Shown: positions 1-11,994, counted from the stretch's first letter. The stretch: 64,000 nt of DNA from Heterobasidion occidentale (GCA_039111635.1 JBCAQO010000004.1:372001-436000), one strand, 5' to 3'. Made by a program: numbers and translations. Notes: generated by a model not told the origin, from the letters alone.

Positions 1-390
1 ATTGCAATATGACGGGTAATAAGCGCACGAACATGAAATAGCCAGCCACGCTTACCTTGAAGACATAACGTAAAAAGAAGGCGGTTCTCTCCGGGCCGTC
101 CGTGCCGAAGTAGCTGCTCTAAAAGAACGATCGCTCGGGGTTGTTTCTCACGGGTCTGAGCCCTCCGCCGACCTTTTTATCAGTTGCGCTGACGAGCTGC
201 GTGACATAAAAAAGGTCATCCCGTGACAGATCTGTTACCTCATGCGTGCTAGCCGGCTTTTCGGTGGCGCTGTTTCTTGCTCCTTGTCCCCCTTTTGTGG
301 TCTATTTGTGTCCTCATCACATCAGATCCCGTTCAAACCTTTTAGTCTCAGCCTTGTGGACCTGTTTGAGTGAGCCCTCATCCATCATCT
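1..390. other. upstream region, no gene seen
   Basis: This stretch lies upstream of the JmjC gene. I see no conserved reading frame or RNA in it. It probably holds that gene's promoter and the end of a neighbour outside the window. Confidence 0.4.
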
Positions 391-1910
391 ATGTCGTGGC
401 TCGATCGTCTGCTGCATGAGCTGGCAGACGAGCTTGAAAATGATTCTAACCGCAACGTGTCAAGTGAGTCTAAATGCTTCCATTGCGAGATCGTGATATT
501 AGGCTTTTTGATCACAATAGATTGACGCATCTCACAACTCTAGGCATGTCATCATGTGGCCCAGAAACAATTCATCATCTTCGAACCGCCGTACGAGATC
601 ATACTGTCGGATCTGCATCTTCAAACTTGCTCGACGAACTGGCACAAGCTGCATACAATGCCATGTCTACAAGTCGTCAACTCGATCCTGCTTGTTGGAG
701 ACGACTCTACACCGACGCTTGTACTATACGCTCTATCGTGGACGTAAATTATATGCATGTCTTCGATGAGCAAATCGTCAGAGCGTCCATCGCACGCCTC
801 GATCGTGTCTTGGTAATCGCGGGTGCCCCAGGTGAAGGGAGGAGAGATCTTGTATTGAGTTTGATATCTAGACTGCAAACGGAATATCTTCCGTCGAAGA
901 CCTTCGAGCTTCCCGTCTCTCGCAGCCTCACTTCTCCAGATACCTGCCAAACACCATCGACTACATTGTCTTCAGAATCTATCCCGCGCTTCAACAAGCC
1001 TCCTTCTATCGTATCGTTCCAACGCCAACTCTACCAGCAGCCGTTCATACTCACCGGCTATGCGCTCGATTGGCCTGCCATGAATGACCATCCTTGGCAT
1101 TCGATCGACTATCTCAAGTCCGTTGCTGGCCCGGGTCGCTTAGTTCCGATCGAGGTAGGCAGTGACTATCGGATGGAAGACTGGTCACAGCAGATGATGG
1201 GCTGGGATGAATTTCTCGACTGTCTCGATCCCCGCCATCCTGAGCGCGCACCCGTGCTCTATCTTGCTCAGCACAACCTCTTGTCTCAGTTTTCTAAGCT
1301 GAGAGCGGACATCTTGTTACCCGACTACGTGTATACATGCCCTCCCATCCCTTCCGATTACCCAGATTATAGGCCTCCAGGCAACGAGGATCAGCTCGTC
1401 ATCAATGCATGGTTGGGTCCAAAAGGGACAGTGTCCCCTGCACATACAGTAAGTAGCCTCTAAATCGTGCATCGGCGGTGAACTAAGCTGGCATAGGATC
1501 CATACTATAATTTCTACGGTGGGTCTATATGCGCATACTTTCTACCCCGCGTGCTCACCTTCGATACAGCTCAAGTCGTCGGAAGAAAGACTGTTTGGTT
1601 GGCTGCTCCCAGTGCCACTCCTCACATGTATCCATACCCAACACCAACATCCGACTCTTCCGTGAAGTCGGCACACAATCCTGCGGCCAATAACTTGGAG
1701 CCGTCCATGAGCAACACATCCCGTGTAGATGTTTTCGCTTCTCAGCCGGATGAGCCCGAAAGAGATCCCTTCCCTTTATTTTCGGAAATTGTTGTTCCCA
1801 ATGCTCTCTGCGCGACGTTGGAGCCAGGAGACATACTTTTCTTCCCACCCGGCTGGTGGCATGCGATGAAGAGCAAAGAGACCAGTTTCTCTGTGTCCAT
1901 GTGGTTTTAA
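391..1910 (+). CDS. JmjC-domain Fe(II)/2-oxoglutarate dioxygenase, KDM8/JMJD5-like
   Basis: This encodes a cupin-fold JmjC oxygenase of the JMJD5 group, which hydroxylates or demethylates proteins. Four exons (391-463, 544-1448, 1497-1518, 1570-1910) join without a frame break to give 446 residues. Exon 3 encodes only seven residues and carries the junction that links the HTD iron-binding pair to DPYYNFYAQVVGRK, a typical JMJD5 signature. The third iron ligand is the His in FFPPGWWHAM near the C-terminus. The N-terminal half (about residues 1-180) is the poorly conserved helical region usual in this family. The start gives MSWLDRLLHELADEL in exon 1 and fits the phase of exon 2. Substrate and cell location cannot be told; KDM8 relatives are nuclear or cytosolic. 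Confidence 0.85.
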
Positions 1911-2339
1911 CTCCTGTGGACAACCTTGGAATACTTGACAGTGGTGTTGATCCGAAACATTACGTTTGTCTTTCAGCACAACTATGTATCCATGCTGGAT
2001 CCTGTGGTAGGTGACACCAGTAGTGTATGAAATATAGTCGTGCAATACACCCCGTACAGAATAATGAAGTCAGTCTGTGTATGCAGGTGTGTATGCCTAC
2101 AGTATGTACACTCTGTACACTCGAGCTGGTTTTTCTCCGCAAATCTCAGATCTCATCTCAGATCTCAATGCTCCTTGTCTCGTGACAAGGACACCCACCT
2201 ATATCCAACCTAGGGTTGCTCCTTGCTACTCTTCTGTCATTAGCAGATTATTTCTTCCTTACCTTCCACCTCCCTTCTCTTGTCTCATTTCTACAAAACT
2301 GTCTGGAGAGCAGTACGCAAAATATTTGCGACCTAAAAT
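1911..2339. other. intergenic, JmjC gene to TBC gene
   Basis: This 429-bp stretch has no supported gene. It contains short pyrimidine-rich tracts just before the TBC start codon and a small direct repeat of TCTCAGATCTCA near 2145-2166. It probably holds the 3' end of one transcript and the promoter of the next. Confidence 0.4.
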
Positions 2340-5290
2340 ATGGCCGCCAATGAACGGCGTGCGCGCCCTTCGGTAGATGAGATCAAGTTGGTCCTGATCC
2401 AGCTTCACACACATCGAATCATGATACTGAGTCGACGTTGGTCCTTCATTCTGGGGTTTGTTCAAGGCATGCGTATGATCGCTTGTTCGGCTCGGGTCTA
2501 TGCCTGTCGAAGGTCAAGGATGCGGCACTTGGTGGGAAGCTTTTCGAGTCGTCGGAAGGATCCTCTGGTGTCCCTGGGAGGAGTTTGGCGTGGAAAGTGC
2601 GTTTGCTATTTTTCTCTTTGAAGGCTCGTTTTTATTGAACGATATCTGGGACTCATCGCACTTCCGCAGGTATTTTTGACACCACCTGGACCACTGCAGC
2701 GGCCACCTGAACTGCCGTTGGCGCCCAGCGCGTATCTTGAACCGATGCGCGCTTTGAGGACCGACTTCACACGATTGCTACTCGCGAAGATGAGAGCACC
2801 AGATGGGAGCTACGAAGACGGGTTTATTGTTCCTGGGACAGATTCGCCACCACAGAGACCGGCCAGGGCTACAAGTAACCTGGAGCAGAACAATCCTCTC
2901 AGCTTGCACGATGAGGTATGTTCTTTTGCCAGATATCATCGCGCCCGATTGGCATCATCGTGCACTCCAGAACCCGTGGAAAGAGTGGTTCTCTGCGGTC
3001 GAGCTTCGCAAGACAATCTCACAGGACGTTGAACGGACGTGCGTGTCTTTGATTCTCTTATCATGCTCTAGAACCGAATTAGACTCGTTCTAGTTTCCCT
3101 GATATTGGATATTTTCGCTCTCCCGTTGTTCAATCGCAGCTGATCAATATTTTGTTCCTCTACTCTGTGATGAATCCCGCAGTCGGGTACCGCCAAGGCA
3201 TGCACGAACTGTTGGCACCATTATACTACGCTGTAGATTACGACTCTGTCCCGGAGGCTGATGGATCGTCTTCGACCATTACCGACGATTTTACAGGAAT
3301 GTGCTCACGGAGATGGGTTGCGGCGGACTCGTGGTCGCTTTTTCAGGCCGTAATGCGCGGCGTCGGGCGGTGGTACGAGTGGAGGGAGCCGCAAGACGAA
3401 GTACCGATGATTGGGTCAGTCCCGGGGCACGTTCAGCTAAACGTGCCAGACGGCCAGGTTCTGATCCAGCCGTATGTTTCCCCGATTCTGTTGGCCTGCA
3501 ATCGAATACAGAAGGAGTATCTGAAGAGTGTCGACCCAGCGCTTTGGGAGCGAATGCAGAGCGCAGGCATCGAGCCGCAGATCTATGGCATGTGAGTCGT
3601 ACTCTAAGCTTTTGCTATCGATGGTAGCGGGAGATGTGGTAGGGGCTAATAGTTTACTGGTTTGACAGCCGCTGGTTGCGACTCATGTTCACACGGGAGT
3701 TCAATATGCACGATTCTATGATTCTTTGGGACGGTCTTTTTGCTGTTGATCCCTCGTTCGAGCTTGCGCCTTGGATCTGCGTGGCCATGCTCTTACGCAT
3801 ACGAAATCGACGTGAGTCTTTAGTCGAACTGGTTTTCGAAACGCTAGCTGAATTTATCTCAGTTATACCATCTGATTATAGCACTCAACTAACCTACCTC
3901 CTCCGGTACCCTATCCCTCCCACCACATCTCCCACTATGCCTCATCATGCGACCTTGCTTCTGCGCCAGGCACTTACCCTCCAGATGTCCCCTACTCCCG
4001 CTACAGGCGCCGCAATTGTCTTCGAAAACCGCAATCTCCTCGGAATTCCCACCGAAGTTCCGGATCCCCCAGAACCCCGAGTCCGTCGAGCAGGCAGACC
4101 CGGAGAAACACAGAGGCGACGGACAAGCGTATCTGGAAGCGATCTGCCCAACGGCGGTCTAGGGAGGAATGGACATGCAAGACAGGCATCGGCCGCGAGC
4201 CTGCAGTTTGCAAACCTGGGGATGCTCAAGCAAGGGTTGATGGACCGGGGAGAAGCGTTAGGGTTGAACCAGACGATCTTGAACGCTGTCTCTGAAATCA
4301 AGGTCGGCTTGCATCTCACTTCCGATGCTATGTTGATCTGAAAAACACTGCTGGATTCATAGAAAAACCTTCCTGATTTAGCAGCAAATCTAGTTCGCAC
4401 CCCCGCATCGCAGTCTGCTTCGTATGCTGCATACCCTCTTGTCGACGAACGGCCACCTGAAGAAAGACCTCCGTGGGAGCCCCGAACCCGTTTCGAAATG
4501 GAGAAAGATGTTGCTGATATGAAAGCTCTGCAAAAACGCCTTGGAGAGTCTGTCGGGTGGATTGTGGACACGCTTTTGCTCGACGAAGGTGAGAATGCCG
4601 CTGAGGATCAGGCTAAGAAAATCCGGGCGCGAAAGCGGGAAGCTCTGGAGTCGTTGGCATATGTGCGCGATGTTCTACGTGGGAGCGTAACAGATATCGA
4701 GGAGGAGCGTTTAGTCGGCGAAGAGGAATTCAAAAGGAGGAAGGAGAGGCTGGAAAAGGAGAAAGATGGGGTAGCGACGAGAGCTCTGGACACAGGACCT
4801 TCTTCCCAGGGCTCTCAGATTCACAGTCATTCACCCTCCGCTTCCTTCACATTCACAGCCAGCTGCACCACTACCTGCCTCCGTCAACGAACCACGTTCA
4901 AGAACCATCACATCTCGAAGTTCTCAACAAGCATTCGCACCGCCTAATCCGCATACAGCGGTTGCCTCGACTTTCAACTCTCCCCGATTCGACAGCGCAC
5001 AGCCGACAGGTCTGATCACACCTTGGACGTCGACGGTGCCGGCTTCAGCCAACTCTTCCGGAGCAGCTTCGAACGTCGGTGCGCCCCGTGCACCATGGAA
5101 TTACACACGATCAGGTTTCTCTGGGACGACGCCGTCATTCACACCCCCGTCTCTCGCGCCTCCGCCACGAGCATCCGTCATCCGAGTCCCTCCACCGCCA
5201 ATAGCCTTGTATAAGCCGCATACATCCCCGCACGGACAGTCGCCGAACAAGGCTCAGGTGCATGACGATCCATTGGGTGTGCTACGATAA
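2340..5290 (+). CDS. TBC-domain Rab GTPase-activating protein, TBC1D5-like
   Basis: This is a Rab-GAP related to TBC1D5, a family acting on Rab7 in endosome, retromer and autophagy traffic. The TBC domain runs across several exons. The arginine-finger motif is in ISQDVERTFPD (split by the intron 3039-3093) and the glutamine finger is in GYRQGMHELLAPLYY. The signature IYGIRWLRLMFTREF follows across the intron 3592-3668. Supported introns are 2373-2431, 2597-2669, 2916-2970, 3039-3093, 3592-3668 and 3812-3862. The first exon encodes MAANERRARPS. The C-terminal third is a charged coiled coil followed by a Pro/Ser/Thr-rich tail. The junction at about 4303-4385 and the frame between about 4770 and 4830 do not close cleanly, so the C-terminal half may hold one or two single-base breaks. 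Confidence 0.85.
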
Positions 5291-5613
5291 ACGACGAGGG
5301 CGTCGCCTTAATGTGTTGTACTTACCACATTTATTTGATTGTGCGCTTGATGTAACATTATGGACTTATTTTGTGCAGTCGCGAGACGACCCGAGACTGG
5401 AGGGATAAATAACCCGTGCAAACACACGCCCACTGAGCTCGCCGAAGCCGGGGAAATCACACGCGTGTGATTGGCGGGACAGATCGCGTCGTCACAAAAT
5501 GGTCACTCCAGGCCCGTCCGTTTCTGGACCGTCGCATCCTCTCCGCCATCCTCCTTCTTTTCCTCCTTCGTCCATCATCTCCGCTCTGTTCCAGGTCACT
5601 TGCCACCCCCACA
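5291..5613. other. intergenic, TBC gene to SDH1
   Basis: No gene is seen. The last 60 bases before the SDH1 start are very pyrimidine-rich, as is common at fungal transcription starts. Confidence 0.4.
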
Positions 5614-8175
5614 ATGCTTAGAAAAAGCTTGCCGAAGGCTTTGAACCGCTCGCGCGCGTTCCACAGCTCGGCACCGGCTCGGAGGGTCGTCGCGACCAAC
5701 CCGGTTAAGGCCGAGGAGGTCAAGGTGGGCATGGTTCATTCATCATTGTCGACCAATGGAACTTACACAGGGGTCTTTTATCGTTGGTGGTCGTAGTCAT
5801 GGGCATCAGGAAAGTATCCCTTGATTGAACATGAGTACGACGCCATTGTTGTGTGAGTCTTTCGACGACCGACGAATCCCGCCTACACGAATGAACTGAC
5901 ATATGCGCGTAGTGGTGCTGGTGGTGCTGGTCTTCGAGCTGCCTTCGGCCTTGCGGAAGCGGGTTTTAACACGGCCTGCATCACGAAGCTGTTCCCTACA
6001 AGAAGTCATACCGTCGCTGCGCAGGTGTGTCTGACCTGGCCGTTCTCAACGAATACCGCAGCTGACTATGCTTTCAGGGAGGCATTAACGCTGCTCTTGG
6101 TGTGAGTATCTAGCGTGTTCTGAAGAGAGCGAAGTGATTCTTAATGTTTTCCAGAACATGACCGAGGATGACTGGAGATGGCACATGTATGACACCGTTA
6201 GTAGCGCCCGCATTTGTTCTCGCATCTGGTTCTCATTATTCGTAGGTCAAAGGTTCTGACTGGCTCGGTGACCAAGATGCTATTCACTACATGACCCGAG
6301 AAGCTCCTCATACCGTGATCGAGGTATGGTGACCCACATGTCAAGTTTCGGACGTCGTCGGCCTTAGCGTAGTTGATCACAGCTCGAGCACTACGGTGTC
6401 CCCTTCTCCCGAACTAAGGAAGGCAAAATCTACCAGCGCGCCTTCGGTGGACAGTCTCTGAAATTCGGCAAAGGCGGTCAAGCTTATCGCTGCGCCGCCG
6501 CCGCCGACCGCACAGGCCATGCGCTGCTACACACGCTTTACGGTCAATCTCTCCGCCACAACACAAACTTCTTCATCGAGTACTTTGCGCTCGACTTAAT
6601 TATGCAAGACGGCGAGTGTGTTGGCGTTATTGCCCTCAACATGGAAGACGGTACGCTACACCGATTCCGCGCGCACAAGACCGTTTTGGCGACCGGTGGG
6701 TATGGACGGGCATATTTCAGTTGTACGAGTGCCCACACATGCTCCGGTGATGGTAATGCCATGGTCGCGCGCGCGGGATTGCCGCTTCAGGATTTGGAAT
6801 TCGTCCAGTTCCACCCGACGGGTATTTACGGTGCTGGGTGCCTGATCACTGAAGGTATGATATATTCTCAATGCACCCTCCTTTTCTTGAACTCAACGGT
6901 CTCTAGGTTCTCGAGGAGAGGGAGGGTATCTTCTCAACTCCGAGGGCGAGCGTTTCATGGAGCGCTATGCTCCGACTGCTAAGGATCTTGCGTCTCGCGA
7001 TGTCGTCTCGCGTTCGATGACGATCGAGATCCGCGAGGGCCGCGGTGTTGGTCCTGACAAGGATCACATCTACCTCCAGCTCAGCCACTTGCCTCCTGAG
7101 GTCCTTCACGAGCGCCTGCCTGGTATTTCGGAGACGGCTGCAATCTTCAGCGGTGTCGATGTCACGAAGGAGCCGATTCCTGTATTGCCCACCGTGCACT
7201 ACAACAGTACGCTTTATCCTCTTTTCTGCAACCTTCCGATTGACTCAGACATCTCACAGTGGGCGGTATTCCAACGAAGTATACCGGTGAGGTGTTGACT
7301 TCGGACGAGGTGGGTTGACTTGAGTACGATTTCATGAACCTTGTCAGTTCATTGACAATGACCTTGCAGAACGGAAAAGACAAGGTTGTCCCCGGCCTTT
7401 ATGCTGCTGGTGAGGCCGCTTGTGTTTCTGTGCACGGCGCGAATCGTCTCGGCGCCAACTCCCTTCTGGACATCGTCGTCTTCGGCCGCGCTTGCGCTCA
7501 CCACATCAAAGAGACCCTCACTCCTGGCAAGCCGCACAAGAAGATCAATGACGAGGCCGGTATCGAGTCTATCGAGTTTTTGGACAAGATCAGGAACTCG
7601 GACGGTCCCGAGCCAACAGCCAAGATCCGGTTGGCCATGCAGAAGGCCATGCAGAGTGATGCCGCTGTGTTCAGGACCCAGACCACGCTTGACGAGGGTG
7701 TCGGCAAGATCAAGGAGATTTACAAGACCTTTGATAATGTCGGCATCAAGGATAGGAGCATGATCTGGAACTCGTGCGTGTCTTGTCGTCGCGAGGCTAG
7801 GCATATGCTGACGATGCATTACCAGTGATCTCGTTGAGACCCTTGAACTCCGCAACATCCTCCAAAACGCCGTCCAGACGATCACTGCTGCTGCTGCCCG
7901 CAAGGAGTCCCGTGGCGCGCACGCCCGCGAGGACTTCCCCGATGTAAGAGCTGCTCCCGCGGGGCTGCGTGTTCCGATCGAGTCCTATGTATGCTCACGC
8001 TGGGCCGCTTTTTTCTTCTCTTTAGCGCGACGACGAGAACTGGATGAAGCACACCCTCACGTGGCAGCGCGACGTCAACTCGCCCGAGGTCGACATCAAG
8101 TACCGTGGCGTCATCAGCACGACGCTCGACGAGAACGAGTGCAAGTCCGTCCCGCCGTTCAAGCGCGTGTATTAA
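5614..8175 (+). CDS. SDH1: succinate dehydrogenase flavoprotein subunit, mitochondrial
   Basis: This is the FAD subunit of respiratory complex II, which oxidises succinate to fumarate in the TCA cycle at the inner mitochondrial membrane. The N-terminus ([20 protein letters not shown]) is a basic presequence. The dinucleotide-binding [17 protein letters not shown] follows, then [17 protein letters not shown] with the His that links FAD covalently. Next come [15 protein letters not shown], the [15 protein letters not shown] active-site loop and the [20 protein letters not shown] signature. The protein ends in [10 protein letters not shown]. About ten short introns split the N-terminal half, several exons being under 50 nt. 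No frame break was found across 2.5 kb, in contrast to many neighbours. Length and order match the family. Confidence 0.97.
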
Positions 8176-8600
8176 GCTGCAGGCTCCTGTCTCTCTCCTG
8201 GATACACACATCTGTTGCACCCGCGCCGAGGTTGATTACTGAGTCGGGTGGTGCATGAGGCTCATATAGTCGGTAGTCGGATGCATTCGGTATAGCTCTG
8301 GGAATGAATGTATGCATGGTATAGCGTTATCAAACTCTGTAAATTGCCTCTCCGTCACTGCTCGACGTCCGACGTGATGGCACGTAGTTGTGCCTCATCC
8401 AGTCAAACTTTTCGGAAGCATTATATAAGTATAGCGATAGCAGGACTCACCATCAGCGAGACCAAACACGACTCCTGGGCTGTCTCTTTCTTCTTGTCTC
8501 GGCAATGTTGTGAAGCCAGGCCTAGAGACGCTCCCAGCAACATTTTTACGGATTCTCTTACGCTCCAGGCATCTGACGCACATCGATGAGGGAAAAGCAC
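8176..8600. other. intergenic, SDH1 to U6 snRNA copy 1
   Basis: This 425-bp stretch holds no conserved reading frame. It should contain the SDH1 3' untranslated region and sequence downstream of the minus-strand U6 gene. Confidence 0.4.
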
Positions 8601-8666
8601 AAAAATAAATATTGAGACCCGTAGGTCTACCACTCTGGGAAAGCGTGTCATCCTTGTGCAGGGGCC

Positions 8667-8697
<31 letters not shown>

Positions 8698-8721
8698 TTC
8701 GTATGTCACCCCGAAGGGGAC
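8601..8721 (-). ncRNA. U6 spliceosomal RNA, copy 1
   Basis: On the minus strand this reads as a U6 snRNA of about 121 nt. It begins with GUCCCCUUCGGGGUGAC, a 5' hairpin closed by a UUCG loop. The invariant ACAGAGA box and the following GAUUAGCAUGG with the AGC triad come next, then CCCCUGCACAAGGAUGACACGC, the internal stem-loop region. It ends in UUUAUUUUU, a Pol III stop. A second copy at 16702-16822 differs by one base. Before the U-tract this copy can form AGACC-UACG-GGUCU. No internal intron interrupts the core. Ends are estimated from the limits of identity between the copies. No convincing TATA box lies 20-35 bp upstream. Confidence 0.93.
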
Positions 8722-8983
8722 AAGAGTAATGGTGCGCGTGTCGTCCTGACCCACTGAACTTTGCATTTTGCTCCGGCGGCGGGTGTCACGTGCTGACAGG
8801 GATGTTCAAACCGGGTTCGAAACTTTCCCCTTGCTACTTTGCTTTTTGCGTGTCCTTTGAAGGTCTGGACGACGAGGACAGATGACCAGAGGCTATGAGA
8901 CACAACGTCACTAATCGTACATTTCGATGCTAATTTCGTTACTACTACAAACGAGCTCACTAAGATTTCCCGCCTAAAGTAAC

Positions 8984-9572
8984 TTACACACAACACGCGC
9001 GATCTCGAACCAGGTTCGGCTCGAATCTATCAGACTGGATGGGAGACCGAGCTGTCAGTCGCGACAAGTCGCACGACGGGGCGGGAGACCGAGCGCGCGC
9101 ACCTCTGGTGCTCTTGCACAACGGATCGATGTTTGTCGACTCGATGATCCCGGGCCGCCCCTCGATGACGCCCGCGGCCTCCTTCATCGCGTGGCGCGCC
9201 CGGCGCGAGCTCTCAGACTGGTGGCCCGCGCCCGCGTGCTTCTTTTTCGTCGACGGGTGCTTCGCCTGCGCGTGCGGGCGCGGCGCGGCGCGGACACGGT
9301 CGCGGACATGCGGCGTCAGCGCCAACGACGATGGGGTAGGAGGAAAGCCGCGAAGGCAACGGACGACAGCGAACGATGCGAAGAAGAAGAAGAGGAGGAG
9401 GAGGAAAGGCGAGAGGTCAGCAGCGGTATGTTGAAAATGGAAAGGGAGGGAGAGAGGACCGCACAAAGTCGGCCGCGAGCGGGTCCGCGCGCTTGCTGTG
9501 CGCGGTCGGGTTCGCGAGCCCAAGGTGGGTGGCGACACCTCTCGTGCCGAAATTCTTCTCGTTCAGTGCCAT
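8984..9572 (-). CDS. hypothetical small basic protein
   Basis: A tentative two-exon gene. The minus strand reads MALNEKNFGTRGVATHLGLA and on to a possible donor at 9464. A possible acceptor at 9266 resumes in phase with a basic segment (AKHPSTKKKHAGAGHQ) and then SRRARHAMKEAAGVIEGRPG. The implied intron is 199 nt, long for this genome. The second segment looks coding because it stays open with an even, charged composition. The C-terminal end toward 8984 is less convincing and may be intronic. I do not recognise a family. It could be a nuclear or ribosomal-type small protein, but no function is claimed. Confidence 0.35.
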
Positions 9573-10039
9573 GTACGGGTCAGCAAATGGAGATGCAAGG
9601 GTTGTTTGTGGAGAGTGCTATGTTCAGGATGTTTGTGTGAGTTGGGTGCGAGTGCGCGCAGGCGCTAGGGGCGCCGCGCGGTATTTATGAGCGGCTGTCT
9701 ATGACGTCCCGCAACGTCACGGATTGCCATCCTTGGGAGAGGGGTGGGCCGGGCGTAGGACGGCGCAGTTGAGACAGGGGCTTTGGGCTCGTCATGTCTG
9801 GGAGGTGCTAGGCTTCAGCAACCTCGCGCAAGTGTTTCGTCGTCAATCGAGAGAATATCGTTAGCACGAGGTTCCCGATGAACCGCAGAACGGCGTCGCG
9901 AGTGCCAGTACAGCCATGATCTTACAGTAAGTGGGTCGGGACGGGGCCCATCAATTGCTAGAATTACTCCGCTTCCATACAAACCCATATGTACCACCTC
10001 CCCCGAGGGCGCGCCCACGGCTCCCTGAGAGGACGACTC
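9573..10039. other. intergenic
   Basis: No gene is supported in this 467-bp stretch. It lies upstream of the small minus-strand gene and downstream of the RsfS/Atp25-like gene. Confidence 0.4.
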
Positions 10040-10847
10040 CTACCACCTGTGTCTGTCGGTGAAGAACTTCTGGTACGCGTCTCGGCTGACGATGTGCACG
10101 GCAAAGTCGCCCGCGTCCACCATCGCCCATCCGTCGCTGACCGTTCTCCGGAGTTCTTGGGCAGCGGGAGCGGAGGGTCCATCGTCAGGAGCTGCACGAG
10201 CGACAAGTCGGAGCATTCAGTGGTGCCTCGCGCGTTTGGGGGACCAGAGACAGGAGAGCCCACGCACCGTTTTCCGCACGAGACGCACGACGGACTCGAT
10301 GGCGCCGCGCTTCTCCGTGCCTCTTGACCTGTGGCACGTCAAACACCAAGTAGCGAAGGTCAGCATCGGCACCGACAAACCTGGGAAGGAGAATCCGAGC
10401 GGCAAGACGCGCACCTGGGCCAGTACGATCCATGACCAAATCCCCCCTGGAACGCGACGCCCTGCCCCGCGTGCGTGCCCCGCGCTTCCGCTTTCCCTTC
10501 GGCACTGCGTCCGGGAGCGGCGGGCCTGGAGGCGTGGGTATCGGGTCGCGGACGAGCAGCGTGGAGGGCTCGAGGTGCGGCGACTGCAGGAGCTGGGCGT
10601 GGAGGATGCGGATGGGCTCAGAGACTGCGGCGGGGAGCGGGGAGGCGGCGGCGGGGAGGTGGGGCGGGGACTGGCGGTGGTGGTATATGGGCTCTGTGTC
10701 GGTGTCGACGAACCAGGGTTTTGGGGGCGGTGTTGGGGTCGAAGGGATGTCGAGGGAGGTGGAGAGCGCTCTGCGACATGCGAGAGGGACGCGTTTGAGG
10801 GTGGGCGAGATGTGTGCGCTGCGGAGGGTGGTCCGGAGGGTCTGCAT
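10040..10847 (-). CDS. mitochondrial RsfS/Atp25-domain protein (three frame breaks)
   Basis: This is a fungal relative of ribosome silencing factor RsfS, the domain found at the N-terminus of yeast Atp25. Visible blocks in order are a presequence-like start (MQTLRTTLRSAHISPTLKRV), PKPWFVDTDTEP, HLEPSTLLVRDPI, GGIWSWIVLAQ, GTEKRGAIESVVRLVRKT, LLTMDPPLPLPK and the RsfS ending DGWAMVDAGDFAVHIVSRDA. These blocks lie in different frames, with breaks near 10450-10470, 10345-10360 and 10145-10165. Introns of 86 nt and about 80 nt explain only part of the shifts. The stop falls about 12 residues after the domain, so the long C-terminal part of yeast Atp25 is absent. An in-frame ATG at 10931 is an alternative start. 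It is either a damaged gene or an assembly artefact; neighbours favour the latter. Confidence 0.6.
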
Positions 10848-11101
10848 GGCGCGAGGGTACTGTGTGTTGTGGCGCAGAGGGATGGTGGAGGGCCGAAAGA
10901 GGGAACGGGGATTGGCCGAGGTGCCGGGCATGGTACGTCAGGCCAAGAGGAAAATGAAGGCGAAAATGAAAATAGGACAGCGCTCGGAGGGAAATCACAG
11001 GCTCGTCCCGCTCGACACGTCTCTGAACCTCTCTTGGTCCTCAGCAAGCTGGCTGCCTCCAGCACCGTCACGGCCACCACCCCCTCCCCCGCCCCTCGAC
11101 G

Positions 11102-11994
11102 ATGGCCCTCCGCGTCAGCGCGATCATCTGCGTCACATCCTTCCTCCTAGGCAAGTCACTCGTCGAGCGCCCACATGCTCACCCACTCCTACGCGCTCCC
11201 ACCTCCCCTCCCCTTACCGAAATACCAATACCCCCGATCCATACTCACGCTCACACACCCTCTAGGTCTCCTCTTCACCCACTGGACCGCCGACTCGCTC
11301 ACGCTCTGGAAACAGCCCGTCACGGACGAGCACCTGTGGACCGCCGCGTCCTACTACAACACCCTCACAAAAATATCCCCCTACACCGCCTCCTTCGTCT
11401 CCGCGGTCGTAGTCCTCGGCGCGGCGGCGCTCCTCTGGAGCCTCCGTGATGGCGAGGCCGTCAATCTCATGTTCGACGGCGCGAGCACCTGTGCGTCCCG
11501 CGCCCTCGCTCTTCCCGCGCGCACTTCTGACATTTCGCGCACTCGTCAGTCTTGTACGGCACCGCTATAGCCGTGTATCTGTACTCTGTAATCCCCAGTA
11601 AGCCCCTCTGCCCCCGCCCTCGCCCGCGCCTCCGCCTCCTTCCTCTCATCATCGCACGTGACCCTCGTCCACCGCACGTTTTGTAGATCTATCAACAAAC
11701 TTCCCCGCCCTCCCTCCACACACCCTTGTCGACGCCGTCCCCCCCGCACTCCGAATAAACATCCTCGAGCTCGCGTCCTCCAACCTCATATGCAGCGTCG
11801 CGCTCACCGGCGTCCTCGCCCTCCAGGCCGGCCGCTGGTGGACTGAGCGCGCAGAGGAGGACGTCACCGAGGAAGTCATGGGTGCCGGCACCGGGAGCGA
11901 TGCGAAGGAGAAGGAGCCGGAAAAAGTCGTCGAGCCGCCAGAGGCGTCGACGGGCAGGCGGAAAGTGAGCGCAGTCGACGCGGCGAACCGATGA
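11102..11994 (+). CDS. SHR3: SHR3-family ER chaperone for amino-acid permeases
   Basis: This is an ER membrane chaperone that helps amino-acid permeases fold and leave the ER. Exon 1 (11102-11150) encodes MALRVSAIICVTSFLLG. The intron 11151-11265 has a GC donor (GCAAGT) and a TAG acceptor. Exon 2 begins LLFTHWTADSLTLWKQP, the family's first luminal motif. Further exons give FLYGTAIAVYLYSVIP, NLSTNFPALPPHT and ELASSNLICSVALTGVLALQ. Four hydrophobic segments are visible, as in yeast Shr3. The C-terminal tail is charged and cytosolic in character. The frame is unbroken. It is divergent from the RsfS/Atp25-like gene with a short shared upstream region. Four CAGTGC-type hexamers follow the stop codon. 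Confidence 0.82.

Noticed and set aside
9030..9060. Possible 5S rRNA fragment (GGATGGGAGACC)
   Set aside because: Only about 15 bases resemble the 5S internal control region, the rest does not fold, and a similar GGGAGACCGAGC occurs again nearby in simple GC-rich sequence.
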